Positions 12,140 through 23,242 of a stretch of DNA of 64,000 nucleotides are shown here, in pieces. This DNA comes from Campylorhamphus procurvoides. Taxonomy: Eukaryota; Chordata; Aves; Passeriformes; Dendrocolaptidae. The notes under the pieces are model-generated. The model saw only the letters and a program-made list of their open reading frames with translations. It was not told where the DNA came from and did not search any database. Numbering within the stretch: the first letter of the stretch is position 1; the number at the start of each line of letters is the position of its first letter. The DNA is taken from contig WBMV01000787.1 of NCBI GenBank assembly GCA_013396655.1, positions 1,397,716 to 1,461,715 on the forward strand, written 5' to 3'. The position numbers were made by a program, and so were the translations under genes.

Positions 12140-12243
12140 GAATTCACCCAATCATGGAATGGTTTGGCTTGGAAGGGACTTTAAAGCTCATCTCGTTCCA
12201 CTCCCTGCCATGGGCAGGGACACCTTCCACTAGAGCAGGCTGG
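12140..12243 (-). mobile_element. CR1 LINE 3' end fragment
   Basis: Reverse complement of the last 100 bases of CR1: 'ATCATGGAATGGTTTGG', 'CCTGCCATGGGCAGGGACAC' and 'CTTCCACTAGAGCAGG'. Very short 5'-truncated copy. Confidence 0.92.
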
Positions 12244-13220
12244 ATGGTGGTTAAAATAACGATCAGTAAAAGCCTCCTCCTTGGCAAGGCAAGGAAATTC
12301 CATCTGGTGAGCAAACATTTAAGGGTTGTACTTAAAACACACATCACTTCCCAAATCCCTGAGCAGAATCGTGTCTTTATCTGGTGTTAATTGGGAGCGT
12401 GTGTCATTTTAAGGCTTCTGAAACAGTTAAATGTGTGTGTCCACAGAAGGTATTACTGCGGTAATTGGGCTATAAAACACTGCACACACACTAAAGGCGT
12501 CTGTGTGGTGGTGCCCTGCTAATCTACTGAGCAAAATTAGGTTTTCCTTTAATGCTGGAATGTGTGTTTTGCTGAAATCTGGATTTTTCTCGGGTGTATT
12601 GTGCAAATCTGCAAAGTAATGTAATATTTTAACAAGAATTTTTGTATTACAATCCCATAGTTAGCATAACTCCTACCTCAGTCCTCTGGATGATTGTTGG
12701 TGAGTGTCTGATTGTTAGGAAGGAAAGGTAATTGCACAGAGAAAATGACACTCAAGAAAACTGGTTTGGAAGTTGAGGGGACTGTGGTGTGAGCACAAGT
12801 GGCTGATTGTCTGTGGCTGGTGAAAATCATTTGTATATTCCAATTTTCCTCACTGCATTTGACATTTATGTGGATGTGAAACCGCCCCATCTGGGGATTT
12901 GTGGCCAGGAGAATAAAAATTAATACTCTGGGGATTTTTAAACCCCTCTGCCTTTTGTCTGTATGTATGCTTGTATAATTCTGAGTTAGGAATTGGGCTC
13001 TTGGGGTAAAAACTGCACCATTAAATAGATCCCTGTTTCCAGCAGCTGAAAACCTCTGTCTTAATTTAACACAGCCCTTTCCCTCCCTCAGGTCTCCAGA
13101 ATGTTCTTGGCTCTTCCCCTCCCCAGGACCCATCTCAGAGCTCAGGTGATAACCTGGTACCACAGGGCCTTGAGCCACTTTGGATTTGACTTTGCAATAA
13201 TCTAACAGGGCAAGACCCTG
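12244..13220. promoter_or_regulatory. candidate conserved AT-rich region
   Basis: A long AT-rich stretch (best at 12350-12680 and 12830-13080) with GTTAATTGGG, GGTAATTGGGC, TGCTAATCTAC, GCAAAATTAGG and AGTAATGTAATATT words, and no repeat signature. No exon found; the minus-strand frame at 12678-13238 has no recognisable domain. Regulatory role inferred. Confidence 0.3.
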
Positions 13221-13790
13221 CCCAACACATGAAAACACATTTTCTGACCTAAAAATGCTCTGGATCAGCTTTAATAAAGGTGTTTAAGTGCCAGGCCCCT
13301 CCTGGAAGTGATGCAGGAGGACTCTCTGCTTCTCAGGGATGAGCCAGGCCAGGACTTCGTAGTGAAGGAGTAGATGAATGAAAAAATTCCACAGAAATAA
13401 TAATAATTGGCAGCTAAGATGTAAATGGCTCTTGCAACCCACTGTTCGAGCCTGTGTTTCTGTGCCCTGGAACAGAGCTGTGTGTGCTGGATGCAGTGGG
13501 GGGCTCAGGGAAAGCTCCTGCAGAGCCTCTCTTAGATTTTCGTCACTTTTTTGGGGCTTGGCAAAGTGCTTAAATGCCTCTGGGACTCTCTCTGCAGGAG
13601 GAAGATAATATTTACTGATCGCTCCTATTGTTCATCTCCTTGTGGCTGGTGTGATGGGGCTGTCATAAACATGAGGAATGTAAACCGAGCCCAGACAGGG
13701 TGTTTTTCACCTGGTTTTCATAGTGCTGTTTTCTCTTTTCATCAGCACCGAGCTGGTTGTTATTATTTATACCGCGGGCTTTAAGCCTAA
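13221..13790. promoter_or_regulatory. candidate conserved element
   Basis: Positions 13370-13790 include SOX-like CTATTGTTCAT, TEAD-like GAGGAATGT, a CATAAACATG word and TTGTTATTATTTATACC. Repeat-free, and CpG-poor until an isolated CCGCGGG. Inferred from composition. Confidence 0.28.
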
Positions 13791-14470
13791 ATGCGGGTTT
13801 TGGCTTTGATTTGTCTTGGGGAGGCGGAGGGAGGGGGTTCAGTTCATGCTCGGGAAAGGATCCCAGGGAGATCAGAGGCTGGGAATGGCTTTGGAGTGTG
13901 GGGATGGAGCTTGGGGGTGAAGGATCCAGCTGAGGTTTGGGAAGGACCTGCTGAGCCTCTGGAAAGCCCAGGTGTTGAAAGGAGGGTGTTGAAAGGAGTT
14001 TCTCAGTGTTTGAGGAGCTTGGCTGGGTGGGAAAATATCCTGGCACCTGCAGCCTCAGGGAATGTGAAGCCAGGTAGGGATGCTTCGTTTTTAGGTATGG
14101 ATTTGGGGGGGAAATGTGGTGTTGCACAGAACCAAAGTTCTTCAGCCACTGGGCACGCCTGTGCTGGCAGCAGAGCAGGGATTTGGGGCATAAACATCAG
14201 GACATTGGGGACCAGCAGAGCTGGCAAGTGAGCCTGACCCACAGGAGAGGGATTCTGTCCTGAGGAATCCTTCCCTGGGTGGCAGGAGAAGCAGAGCAGA
14301 GATGCCAAGGCTGGTTTAGGAGGAGGGAACTCTCCCACATGCCCGTCTGTGCGTGGGGGCAGATTTACAGTCTGTTTACAGCTCTCGTCACCAGGGATGC
14401 TTCTTGGGTGTGAAACGGGGACAGCCTTGGATAACTCAAGCTGTTCAGGAGCAACTGGCTCATGCCAGCA
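13791..14470. other. unique GC-rich DNA, no gene seen
   Basis: No gene, RNA or transposon recognised. The open frame 13791-14231 is glycine-rich low complexity without domain features. Confidence 0.42.
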
Positions 14471-15200
14471 GCCTGTCTGGGCCATTAGTGCCCTCCGAGG
14501 ACTAATTACAGGATAAATCCCCCTCTCTTTGCTTAGCTCGAGCCGGGTGTTTGTAAATCAAGCGTGTGTTTGTTGTGGGAAAACTTCTCCAAAGGCTCTT
14601 TGTCACAGAGAAGGGGAAATGCAGCCTCAAATCTCCTCTAGGGGGGCTGATGGGAGAGGATGGGGGAGAAATTCCATGGGAGAGCCAGGCTGTGTCACCT
14701 GCGAGATTCAGCCCTGGAAATGATGGATATCACAGGATGGAGGGGGGGACATAAAACCCCAACACCAATCCTAATTTACTCCTTTTTGCTGAAACTCATT
14801 GAAAAGAAGAACTCACCGGCTTAGCTCAGGTGGTAACAGGTCCTGAAGCACTTTGTAGTGAGCGCTGGGGATTCTGCTCCCGCAGCCCCACAAATCCTGA
14901 CTAACTCCTCGGGATTGAGGATTAGATCACCGGCTGCAGTGACAAGCCTTGAGATGCTGCAACCAGAGTGGCAAAGCCGAAATCAAAGGCTTTGTGCAGA
15001 TAACTGCCTATTGATGACTCGCCAGGAGAAGCGATTGCTTATTGAAGAGCTGCCTTTGCAACAAAAGGAGCTTCCTCAAAGGGTTTGTCTCATTTTGGCG
15101 TTTTTGGCCCAAAGCCTTTAAGGGCTTGGAGCAGGGCGATAATTGCCAATAGCAAAATGATCTCAGGTGCAAGACAGGACTTCAGGGATAAATAAATAAG
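14471..15200. promoter_or_regulatory. candidate conserved element cluster
   Basis: Repeat-free block with an RBPJ-type TGTGGGAA (14574-14581), FOX-like TGTTTGTAAATC, OTX/PITX-like GAGGATTAGATC, and ATCAAAG (14982-14988) abutting an inverted CTTTG. An 87-codon frame (14858-15121) crosses the block, but it starts at GTG, has no splice context and matches no family I know, so it is not called as coding. Confidence 0.33.
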
Positions 15201-15892
15201 AGTTGTGGGTAAAAACCTGGTGACACCTGAAGTTATTTGTCACTGCTGAGCAAGGTCACCCCTTCTCTCCTCCCGCTGCCCTTCCAGCCCCACCCGGAGC
15301 AGCACAGACCCACATCCCCATCCTGCCACGGCTGGAAGTCTCTCCTGCGTCTGATTTAAGTTTTATTGTGGAAGGAGGAGGGATTTGTGTTAATGACAGT
15401 TTTCCACTGCCCTTTCCTCCCTCCCCTCTCCATCCACGAAGGCTGCACGTTGCTATCTCACTTTTACTTAATGACTCTCATCTCGGGGGGAAGTTCCCAG
15501 GCAGAATTCACAAGCAGTGGGATTATGGATTCCTCCTGCCTGGTGATAAGTTCTTTATGAGGTTTTTATTCTTTAGATAATATATTAAAACCATATTTTT
15601 GCCAAGTTTGCTCCTGCTCACTCCCTGCCCTTGAATTCCCCCCTTTTCCCTCCCCCTTTGCATCAGAGTGGCATTTTCACTGGAGGTGTTTAATGCGGCT
15701 CTAATCCCCTGATTCCCCCAGGTACGTGAAAGCAGCTTTACGAACCCATAAATCCAGAAAGATAAAGTGCATTTTTATTAGTCCTGTTGCCGTGAAAGTC
15801 CAGAAAAAGTGGTCTAATGTGAAAGAGTCAATAACAAATTTGCCTAATAGTCCTGCTGATGATGGCAAAAGCACTCGGAGGAAGGGGCGGGG
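15201..15892. promoter_or_regulatory. unique DNA with candidate element at 15720-15890
   Basis: 15201-15720 is unremarkable apart from an AT-rich patch at 15555-15605. 15720-15890 is AT-rich and repeat-free, and is preceded by a CCCCCAG that could imitate a splice acceptor. The open frame there runs straight into the downstream minisatellite, which argues against an exon. Confidence 0.25.
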
Positions 15893-16089
15893 AGTGATGC
15901 TGGGATGGGGAGTGATACTGGGATGGGGAGTGATGCTGGGATGGGGAGGGATGCTGGGATGGGGAGTGATGCTGGGATGGGGAGTGATACTGGGATGGGG
16001 AGTGATGCTGGGATGGGGAGGGATGCTGGGATGGGGAGGGATGCTGGGATGGGAGGGATGCTGGGATGGGGAGGGATGCTGGGATGGGG
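15893..16089 (+). repeat. 18-bp G-rich minisatellite, 11 units, 72-bp higher order
   Basis: Eleven head-to-tail units of AGTGATGCTGGGATGGGG or one-base variants. Unit 9 (16037-16053) lacks one G. Units 1-4 (15893-15964) and 5-8 (15965-16036) repeat the same variant order (T-gct, T-act, T-gct, G-gct), giving a 72-bp higher-order repeat. Units 8-11 are all the G variant. Because 18 is a multiple of three, it creates artificial repeat-peptide open frames on both strands. Confidence 0.97.
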
Positions 16090-16700
16090 ATGAGCAGCCT
16101 GGGAGCATCACCCTGGAGTGTCAGTGGGGTCCAGGAGGGGTGAGAACCCCCAGCCCTGCAGGTGCAGCTCCCCAACACACACCTCTTGGTCCAGGGGATG
16201 TGTTTGCAGGTGAACGATGGGTGGATTTATCCATGTGCAGGAAGGGATCGTGAGTGGGGTGGAGGTTGTGGGAGCTGTGGCTGTTCCTGTGCCAGGTGAC
16301 ACTCACCTGTGATGCCACAGCAAGTGTGAAGGTGCAAAGGCACAGAGCAGTGCTGGGAGGGGAGTGGAGCTGCCAGGGGGGCTTTTCCCACTCTTTGTCA
16401 CCCCTCTGGCCCCATTCTCATCTAAGGGCTCTTAATTCCGAGGGCAGCCTGCCCGGGGCTGCTGACCCCTGGTTTTCCTTGGCATGTGGGTAACTCTGGA
16501 TCAAACACAGCGGTCAGGAGGTCACGCAGAAGGGTTTTGGGGTCAGTGCAGCCTCTGCCTCGGAGCTGTGCTGGGCACTGAGGAGCAGCTGCCAGAGAAG
16601 AGCCCTTGTTCTCCATCCCCCCTGGAGGCATCGCCAACACCCTCCTCCTCCTCTGACCTCTGCTCTCCCTCTCATTCTCTGCGCTGCTCTGGGACTTTTG
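16090..16700. other. unique DNA, no gene seen
   Basis: No exon, RNA or interspersed repeat recognised. Confidence 0.42.
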
Positions 16701-17300
16701 CCCCGAGCCCCCGCCCCATGTCATGACCCCTTTCAGGGGTCCCTGGGGAGTGTTTGCACTTGGCCTTCGGCCTCGCCGGGGTTTTGGGGGCAGCAGAGGT
16801 TTTGGGGAGCGGGATTTTGCGGGAGCCGGCCGCGAGCAGCGCTAGATGGCAGGAGTCAGTCACGCACAGGGATGAGGCTGAAACTCCTCTGGAAAGGCTC
16901 CCCGAGCTGCCGAGGTGGAAATCTGCCAGCTCAGCCGGAGCTGCGGGGACTGGGATGTGCTTAAGAGGCGAAAATCCCTTCTCCAGCCAGGCTTTAGGAC
17001 TCTGCCTCCCGTCTCTCCCGCAATCCAGGAGCGCCCTGCTGCAGGATGGTGGGATTTGGCACGGCTTTACAAACTGCTGTTTTACCCACCCGCTGAATCC
17101 CGGCTCGGATTTTGGACGTGCTCAGGGTGCGGGTTCGGATGGGGATGGGTTTGGAATCCGTGTGGTTTCTTTGAGGGATGTTTTCTTGCGGAGAGCTGCT
17201 CCTGCCTCCCCGGGGAGCAGCACCTGGGCAGTCCTGAGAGCTGGAATTGCCGCGGAATTTCACACACACTCATCCCCAATCTCCTTTGAGGTGTCATCTC
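16701..17300. promoter_or_regulatory. CpG-rich segment with CTCF-like site
   Basis: CpG is clearly more frequent here than in the flanks (for example GGCCTCGCCGGGG, GCCGGCCGCGAGC, TTGCCGCGG). There is no TATA box or convincing first exon. It could be a weak CpG island, an insulator or an unannotated transcript start. Confidence 0.35.
16840..16853 (+). promoter_or_regulatory. CTCF-like site, forward
   Basis: GCGCTAGATGGCAG matches 12 of 14 positions of the CTCF core CCASYAGRKGGCRS, counted by eye. It lies inside the CpG-rich segment. Functional occupancy is not shown by sequence alone. Confidence 0.45.
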
Positions 17301-18880
17301 CAGCTGCCCAGCAAACTCAGCTTGCTTTTTCAATCCTAAAGCCGCCCAGCTTTCCAAAACAGGGAGGAAAGCCAAGAGCTGGAGATGCTCTGTGTGTACT
17401 TGGGGCACTTTGTTGCATCTCCAGCCCATGCCCGCCCTTCCCAGCACAGCACAGATGGGCAGCACGGGCTCCGTGGCTCAGCCAAACAGCAATTTAAGTG
17501 AGAGCAGAGGGAAATATTGTATTGCTCTAAGTCTTGCTACAACTTTTATCTCCCTGAGACTTTGCTTTTAGAGCTGTTCTCAGAGCCTGGCAGCAGCTGT
17601 CACTTATCCCACTCCCTAATGGTGTTCCCTACGAGCCTTTGCTGCTGCTGTAACCTCTCTGTAGTCTGTGCTGTGATATTATCGGGCCAGAAACCGGAGT
17701 GAGAGACACATGATACAAAATCAATCTCTGGAACACCTGAAAGAGAGAAGATTGGTACCAAATGTTGTAGCAACAACAAAAGAAACAGCTTCTTCCACCA
17801 GTTCTTCGCCTGGGAAATTTCTCCGGGGATAGAGATGAAGAGTTGCTTTACTTGTAAGCTGGAGAAAACAAGGGAGAGGGATAACACCAGCCCGTGTGCT
17901 GAAATCTGGGAGCAGAGTAAACACAACAGAGCTGGGCTGGGCTCCAGGGAGACAAAGATCCCACCAGGGAGCTCAGTGTCCCGAGCTGGTGCAGAGGAGG
18001 CAGCGGGCACCGATCCCTCCTTTCCTTGGCACAATTAGAGAGGCTCCCTAAGGATCTGATCATCCCTCCCATCCCAGCCCCAGGAGCTGAGTGGAGATAA
18101 ACCAATCCAGGCTGTTCAAAGCCTTGCTCTGCCAGGTTGTCCCCTCTAGGTCCTGTCTAATCATCATCAACTGGAGATGGCAAAACAAGATGTTCCCAGT
18201 TCCTGTGTTGGGAGCTCAGCCCAGAGCAAGAAAACCTCCAGCAGTGCTCCAAAGTCCCAGAGTTTATACCAGGGCATAAACCATCCCCTGGCACCTAATC
18301 CAGCCCATCACTCCCATCATCCAGCATCCTCCAAAACCTCCTGGGTGCTGATATTCCCAAAGAAAAGCCACTGCAAAGTGAGAAGGGTTTGCAGAACACA
18401 GGCTCACACCTGCTCCTGGTGGGGTGTTTGTGTCCAGTGAGACACGTTTCATCTGGGAAGGATTAAATCCCAAAACAAGCTCCAAACCTGCTCTTTCTCC
18501 ACAAGCTCCATGTGCTGCTCTGATTACAGGGCTGGTGACACGGGGTACAGCCATGGAATTACACACTGTACATAACCTTTCATCTTGTGTTCTCAAGGCC
18601 CTCGTGATCAGAGGTTCCCAGGCAGGAGGCGAGCCCAGTGTAAGGTGAATACCGAGATTCCCAGCAGGAATGGGGATGGAGTCTTGGTGTGGGGGTGCAC
18701 CAGGCAGCAGGTCGTAGCTGCATCCTGGTCTTTGCTCTGGCCCCTTGCCAGAGGGGACTGGAAAACATCTGGGCAGATGCAGCATGTGCAGACAGCTGCT
18801 CTCTGCCTGAGCATCTGTCCCTGTCCCTGGGAAGCATCCCCTCAGCTGCAGAGCCGTGCAGGCACAAACGCTGTTTGGAG
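17301..18880. other. unique DNA with candidate element at 17480-17760
   Basis: 17480-17760 has the mixed AT/GC texture of non-coding conserved DNA (CAGCAATTTAAGTGAG, TGATATTATCGGGCC, ATGATACAAAATCAATC). The rest is ordinary. No gene recognised. Confidence 0.3.
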
Positions 18881-19560
18881 ACAAGGATGTTCGGAAGACG
18901 TTCCCTGCCTCTGGCTCCAGCTGGTGTCTGGGGGGGCGCACTGGAAGCCCCTTAAATTAGGAACCATTATTGGCAAGTCATTATCCAGCTGCATTTTCCT
19001 CCACGACCGGCGTGCGAGGAAGGGGCAGAACCGCTTCTTTTGGGGCTGACGGAGGCAGCCTCATCCCTCCAGCCCTTCTCCCGTCGGCAGCTGCGCTCAG
19101 CAGCCTCCTAGCAGCCTCGCAAGGGTTTGGCAGGGCTGGAGCTGACCTGTCCTTGCAAAGAAAACAAGAGGAGGAAGCGGTTCTTGTCTGGCACTTGCCC
19201 TCTCTCCATCTCAGCCTGAATGGGAGCGCCAAAGGCGGGGGTTAATCAGCCGGGCTGGGCATCGGCGGAGCATCTCTGTGCGTCTGAGGGCTCTTCAGGA
19301 GAAGCGCAATTTCTCTGTGTGCGCAGCACTCACAAGAAGAAATCAGCTCCCCGGAGCTGGTTGCAATAACAGAATTGTCTTCTGAAGGGAAATCAGAGAG
19401 CCAGAGGGCTCTGGGAAGGGCGGCGCAGAGGCTTTGGATGTTTGGCTTCCTTTTGAAATAAAGATCGTGTTTACTACTTCCCTCCTTTTCCCTTGCCCAT
19501 GCAAAACAGATGCTGCTGCGCAAAAGGCAGCCAGGCTAAACTAATTATGCTTCTGGATGC
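18881..19560. promoter_or_regulatory. candidate conserved CpG-containing element
   Basis: Repeat-free block mixing CpG-containing sequence (GGCGGGGGTTAATCAGCCGG, ATCGGCGGAGC) with AT-rich homeodomain-like words near the right end (CTAACTAATTATGC). Open frames on both strands lack recognisable domains. Regulatory role inferred. Confidence 0.3.
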
Positions 19561-19751
19561 TGTGAGAGTGCTGGTTTGGGGTCTGGGGACAGAGGGAAGG
19601 CGGCATCTCTGAGCAGGGGGGCACTTAGCCCCTTAAAAATGGGCGGGTGGGTGTGGGAACCAGACTGTGTAATGGCCTGTGTGATGCGAGGAAAGGTGGG
19701 AGGGTGACAGTGGATCGGTGTGGTTTGAGCATAAACGTATAGGGAGATTAT
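19561..19751. other. unique DNA, no gene seen
   Basis: No feature recognised. Confidence 0.4.
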
Positions 19752-19907
19752 AACAGAATTATGGAATGGTTTGGGTTGGAAGGGACCTCAAAGATCGCCC
19801 AGTGCCACCCCCTGCCACGGGCAGGGACACTTCCCACTATCCAGGTTGCTCCAAATCCCGTCCGACCTGGCCTTGGACACTTCCAGGGATGGGGCAGCCC
19901 CAGCCTG
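19752..19907 (-). mobile_element. CR1 LINE 3' fragment
   Basis: Reverse complement CR1: 'ATGGAATGGTTTGGGTTGGA', 'CCTGCCACGGGCAGGGACAC', 'CCGACCTGGCCTTGGACACT' and 'CCAGGGATGGGGCAGCCCCA'. 5'-truncated. Confidence 0.94.
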
Positions 19908-20159
19908 GATGAGCGGGATGTCCATTATTCTAATGATGAGATACGGATATCTGAGTTCCTGTGGGGTGAGCACCGGGAGAACAGCAGAGCTGTGGGCTCC
20001 TCCCGGCTCTCCCCACCTGCATCTGTTGCTCCAGCTCCTCAGAAGGGCTGGGGAGACCTTGAGGGATCTGCTAAGTGGAATAAAGCAGGCAGGTAGAAGG
20101 TAATGATGAGAGAAAGCGAGGGGAAGAGCAGAAACGAGCGACAGGGATGAAGGGAAGGG
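19908..20159. other. unique DNA, no gene seen
   Basis: No feature recognised. Confidence 0.4.
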
Positions 20160-21440
20160 TCGCTAATTCTTGGCAAGGTCTGCAGGGCTCCCCGGGCTGA
20201 AGGATGATGGATGTGGCGCTGGAGTCCTCTCTCTGTGGTCTGCCGGCCGGGCGATCCGTCACTGCCTCCTGATGGACTGCCTGGTCCCACGCGGGGCTGT
20301 CTTAGCGTGGGTTATTGATGATCCGCCGCCACAAACCATTCCTCCTCATTGCTTTTTGGCCCGGCAAACAGCGGCCAGCGCTGGCTGGGGGAGCCTGAAG
20401 GGGTTGGGCTGTGCCCGGGGCTGCCAGGAGGTGCCCAAAACCCACTGCCCAGAGAGCCCTCCCATCCCAGGGGCAGCAGCTCCAGTCCTGCTGGGTCACT
20501 TGAGGTGAGTTTTGCAGCTGGATGCGCCTGAGCAGAGCAGATCTTTGGATTTCTCTGTAGCTATTAACCTGATCTCAAAATATCACACAATCAGCTGGTG
20601 GGGAGCGTGGACTTCCTCGCTGTCCTGCCTTCCCTTTTCGCTGATTGATGTTCCGTGTGTCAGAGCTCTTGTCTGTGACGGGCAGCGATGCCGGAGGATC
20701 CTGCTCTGTCCTTCTCCCTGTGTTTGCTCTCTTTGCACAGGGTTCAGATTAGCTGAGTAAAAGCCGCTGCTGCTTTGATTGACTCCCAGATCAATTAAAG
20801 CAGCATGTGGACAGATGGAGGGCTCGGATCTTGAATTTTTACCTCAGTCTCTCCTCCTTTCCCGTTCTCCGGGGGCCTTTCAGGTTAATTGCCCTGATCT
20901 CTCACTGCCTTTTTCTGTTGGCCCTGAAGGACTGTCTGGCTAATGTTGCCCTCGGTGGGCAGCGCTGCGATGAATCCAGGCCGGGGAGGTGCTGCGGGAA
21001 AGAAAGGAGGGAGGGAGAGAATTGATTTGCTCCATCAGGCAGCAGCAGCAGTTGCTGCCACGGTTTAATTCTCAGTTCAAGCCCCGTGGAGAATGCAAAC
21101 TGCTCCGCTCCTCGGCCAATTTACAGCTGCTGACAAGCTGCTAAACAACATCTTTGTTAGCGCACGTGTGAGCCGGGGGCGGCTCTGCGGGTGCCGGGGT
21201 GATGCACAGGTAAGGAGGGAGGAGGACGATGCTGTTTCTAATGAGCACCGCTTGCTGCGGATGCCCCCCACGATCGCTGCTGCCTCCTCCGTGCAGCCTT
21301 CGCAGCTTGTCTTGCCTCTGCTCGCCTTCTGGAAGAGCCTGAGGGATGGAAGTTCACCTGGGATGGAGCCGGAGCCCTCAGCGTGGGCTGCTGTGGATGG
21401 TTGTGATGAATGAGGGTGTCGGTGGTCAAATATTGTTGTT
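20160..21440. promoter_or_regulatory. CpG-containing candidate regulatory cluster
   Basis: Three repeat-free sub-blocks: 20200-20390 (CGGCCGGGCGATCCGTCA, GGGTTATTGATGATCCGCC), 20515-20690 (TAGCTATTAACCTGATC, GCTGATTGATGTTCCGTG) and 21020-21240 (GCAGTTGCTGCC, GGCCAATTTACAGCTG, CAACATCTTTGTTAGCGC). CpG is elevated throughout. No exon is supported; open frames are short and domain-free. Confidence 0.33.
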
Positions 21441-22030
21441 CTGAGGGGCAGATAAAACAACCAGAACCAGGGAAAACGTGCAGAGCCTGAAAGTTTGGAT
21501 CACTCATTTGGGATCTGGTGTTGGAAGAAGAACGTGGATGCTCAAGCTGCAAGGATAATGCCACCCAGGGGATGAAGAGGGACGAGGTGGTGAACTGGCC
21601 CACACTCAGGGCTTATTTTTAAGACAATTCATACCAGTATTTATGACAACATCCTCTTGCTGTGAGGCTTGCACCCTTCTCCAGCACACAGTCCCTCCTG
21701 GCCTGAGAACTCCACGAGCCCACACTAATCTGATGAGGCTGCACTAATTCCTGCACTGGAATTAGCTGGTGTGTTATACAATGAGGGCCTGATATCGTAT
21801 TTAAGTAAATTATCTCCCCAATAATGACAAATCAATTATTGGTGCTGCTTGTCAGGACAGGGCTGTGGTCTACCTGTTCCAAAAAAAACCACTAAACCCG
21901 TTCATCCCCCCTGCCAAAAATTAGCTGGAGCAATGCAGCCAAAACAGTGGGGAATAATCGAGGCACGCAGACAGCAAGTTAATGAATCATCTTCGTGCAG
22001 CCCAGAACGGAAACAAACCCAGAAACCTTG
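21441..22030. promoter_or_regulatory. AT-rich candidate element with inverted CCAAT hairpin
   Basis: Positions 21610-21990 are AT-rich and repeat-free. CCAATAAT (21818-21825) and ATTATTGG (21835-21842) are perfect inverted arms around nine bases; with a one-base bulge the stem extends to about 11 pairs. Homeodomain-like words are frequent. Confidence 0.35.
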
Positions 22031-22679
22031 TTAGGGTTTATTAAGATATTCTGCTTCTCTTTACATATTTTTTGCCACTATTTTTTTGGTCATTAGGAGC
22101 CTTGCTGGGCTGGGAGGTTTGTACTTGGGATCACGCCAGTTCCCACCACACGGAGCTCCACTCTGAGCTGGGATGGGACTAATTACAGCTGGGGACAGGT
22201 TTTTGGGGTGTCCCAGCGAGCCGAGGAGGGGGGGGGACAGCACTGCGCTGACATCTGTCATTCTGGCAGGACATCCAGTCCCGTCACTGGGCTAAAACAG
22301 CTCCGTGGGGATGCTGGGGAGGGTCTGGGGAAGAGCTGCCAAGCTCCAATTCAGCCCCAGACACTGCAGAGACAGGCACGGTTTGGCACCAGCCCATCTC
22401 CTTTCCAGCACCGGGGTTGGGAGGGATGACCTCTTGCCCAGCACCCTCCTCGTGCCCCTTTGCATCTGTTTGTGGGCTCTAATTACCCCTCCTACCATTT
22501 GGGTGGCATGTGGGCATCCCTTATTTAGCGCTATTATTTGTGTTGACAGGATTGATGGGACATTTCATCAAGCAATTAAAAAAAAAGAGAAAAAAAAGTC
22601 CAGCTTGTTCCAAAATCCAAAGGCAGCAGCCAGCATAAATTAATGTGTGTAGTTTTTAGTGTTTACTCCAGCACTGCTT
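22031..22679. other. unique DNA, no gene seen
   Basis: Contains a G9 run (22228-22236) and an A-rich tract (22577-22600). No gene or interspersed repeat recognised. Confidence 0.4.
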
Positions 22680-23010
22680 TCTGCCTTCCCAGGGGAGACA
22701 ATTAAGACAGAGGCACTTTCTCTGCTACCACGAGGTAGCAGGAGATGTTGCCACATCCCCCGAACTCCCGTGGACCAACTCGGATCTGACAGACGATCAA
22801 TTTAGCGAATTGAGGAGAGGAGACCGATTTCTTTTGCACTCCAAGTTTAGGCATTATGGTTTCCCCCGGTGGATTGGTCCGTATTTGCTCGGCTTCGTGA
22901 GCCGAAATGCACCCCCGAATTAATTTTGATCTCTCAGTGATCGAGGGTGGAACAGTTTGTCCTTATCAGTATTTGATCACGGAGCTATTAATGGATGGAA
23001 AGGTGTTTGT
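22680..23010. promoter_or_regulatory. candidate conserved element with three perfect hairpins
   Basis: Repeat-free block containing CTGCTACC/GGTAGCAG (22722-22729/22734-22741, 4-base loop), CAATT/AATTG (22798-22802/22808-22812) and TCGGCT/AGCCGA (22889-22894/22900-22905, 5-base loop). CpG is preserved at several points. It could be an enhancer or encode a structured RNA; no known RNA family is recognised. Confidence 0.33.
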
Positions 23011-23242
23011 TGGCCCTGTTTCGATAAACAGCAGCTCTGCTGCTCCCCTGGGATGTGATTTGTGCTCCTGTTTCCTCTCCCTGCCACACAGTCCCCAGGG
23101 CACTGGGGCTGGAGCTTCGGGGTGACAGGAGACAGGTTTGTGGCTGGATTTCCTTTTGCTGTCAGTTCTTGATGGGCAAACTCCCCCAGATTTCTCAGCC
23201 CAAGCTGCTGGTTGTTGTGGTCAGAAAGCCAGTTCCCATTTT
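23011..23242. other. unique DNA, no gene seen
   Basis: No feature recognised. Confidence 0.4.

Noticed and set aside
14270..14292. CTGGGTGGCAGG as an additional CTCF site
   Set aside because: Only about 11 of 14 core positions match, including a mismatch at the central AG.
14858..15121. 87-codon frame that could be an exon
   Set aside because: No ATG start, no clear splice acceptor/donor pair, no recognisable domain; better explained as a candidate conserved non-coding block.
15726..16253. 175-codon frame with a GVMLGW-type repeated peptide
   Set aside because: The repeat is the translation of the 18-bp minisatellite; the frame begins at GTG and the upstream part matches no protein family I know.
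22722..22741. Possible microRNA precursor
   Set aside because: The stem is only 8 pairs (about 11 with a bulge) with a 4-base loop, far shorter than a pre-miRNA hairpin.
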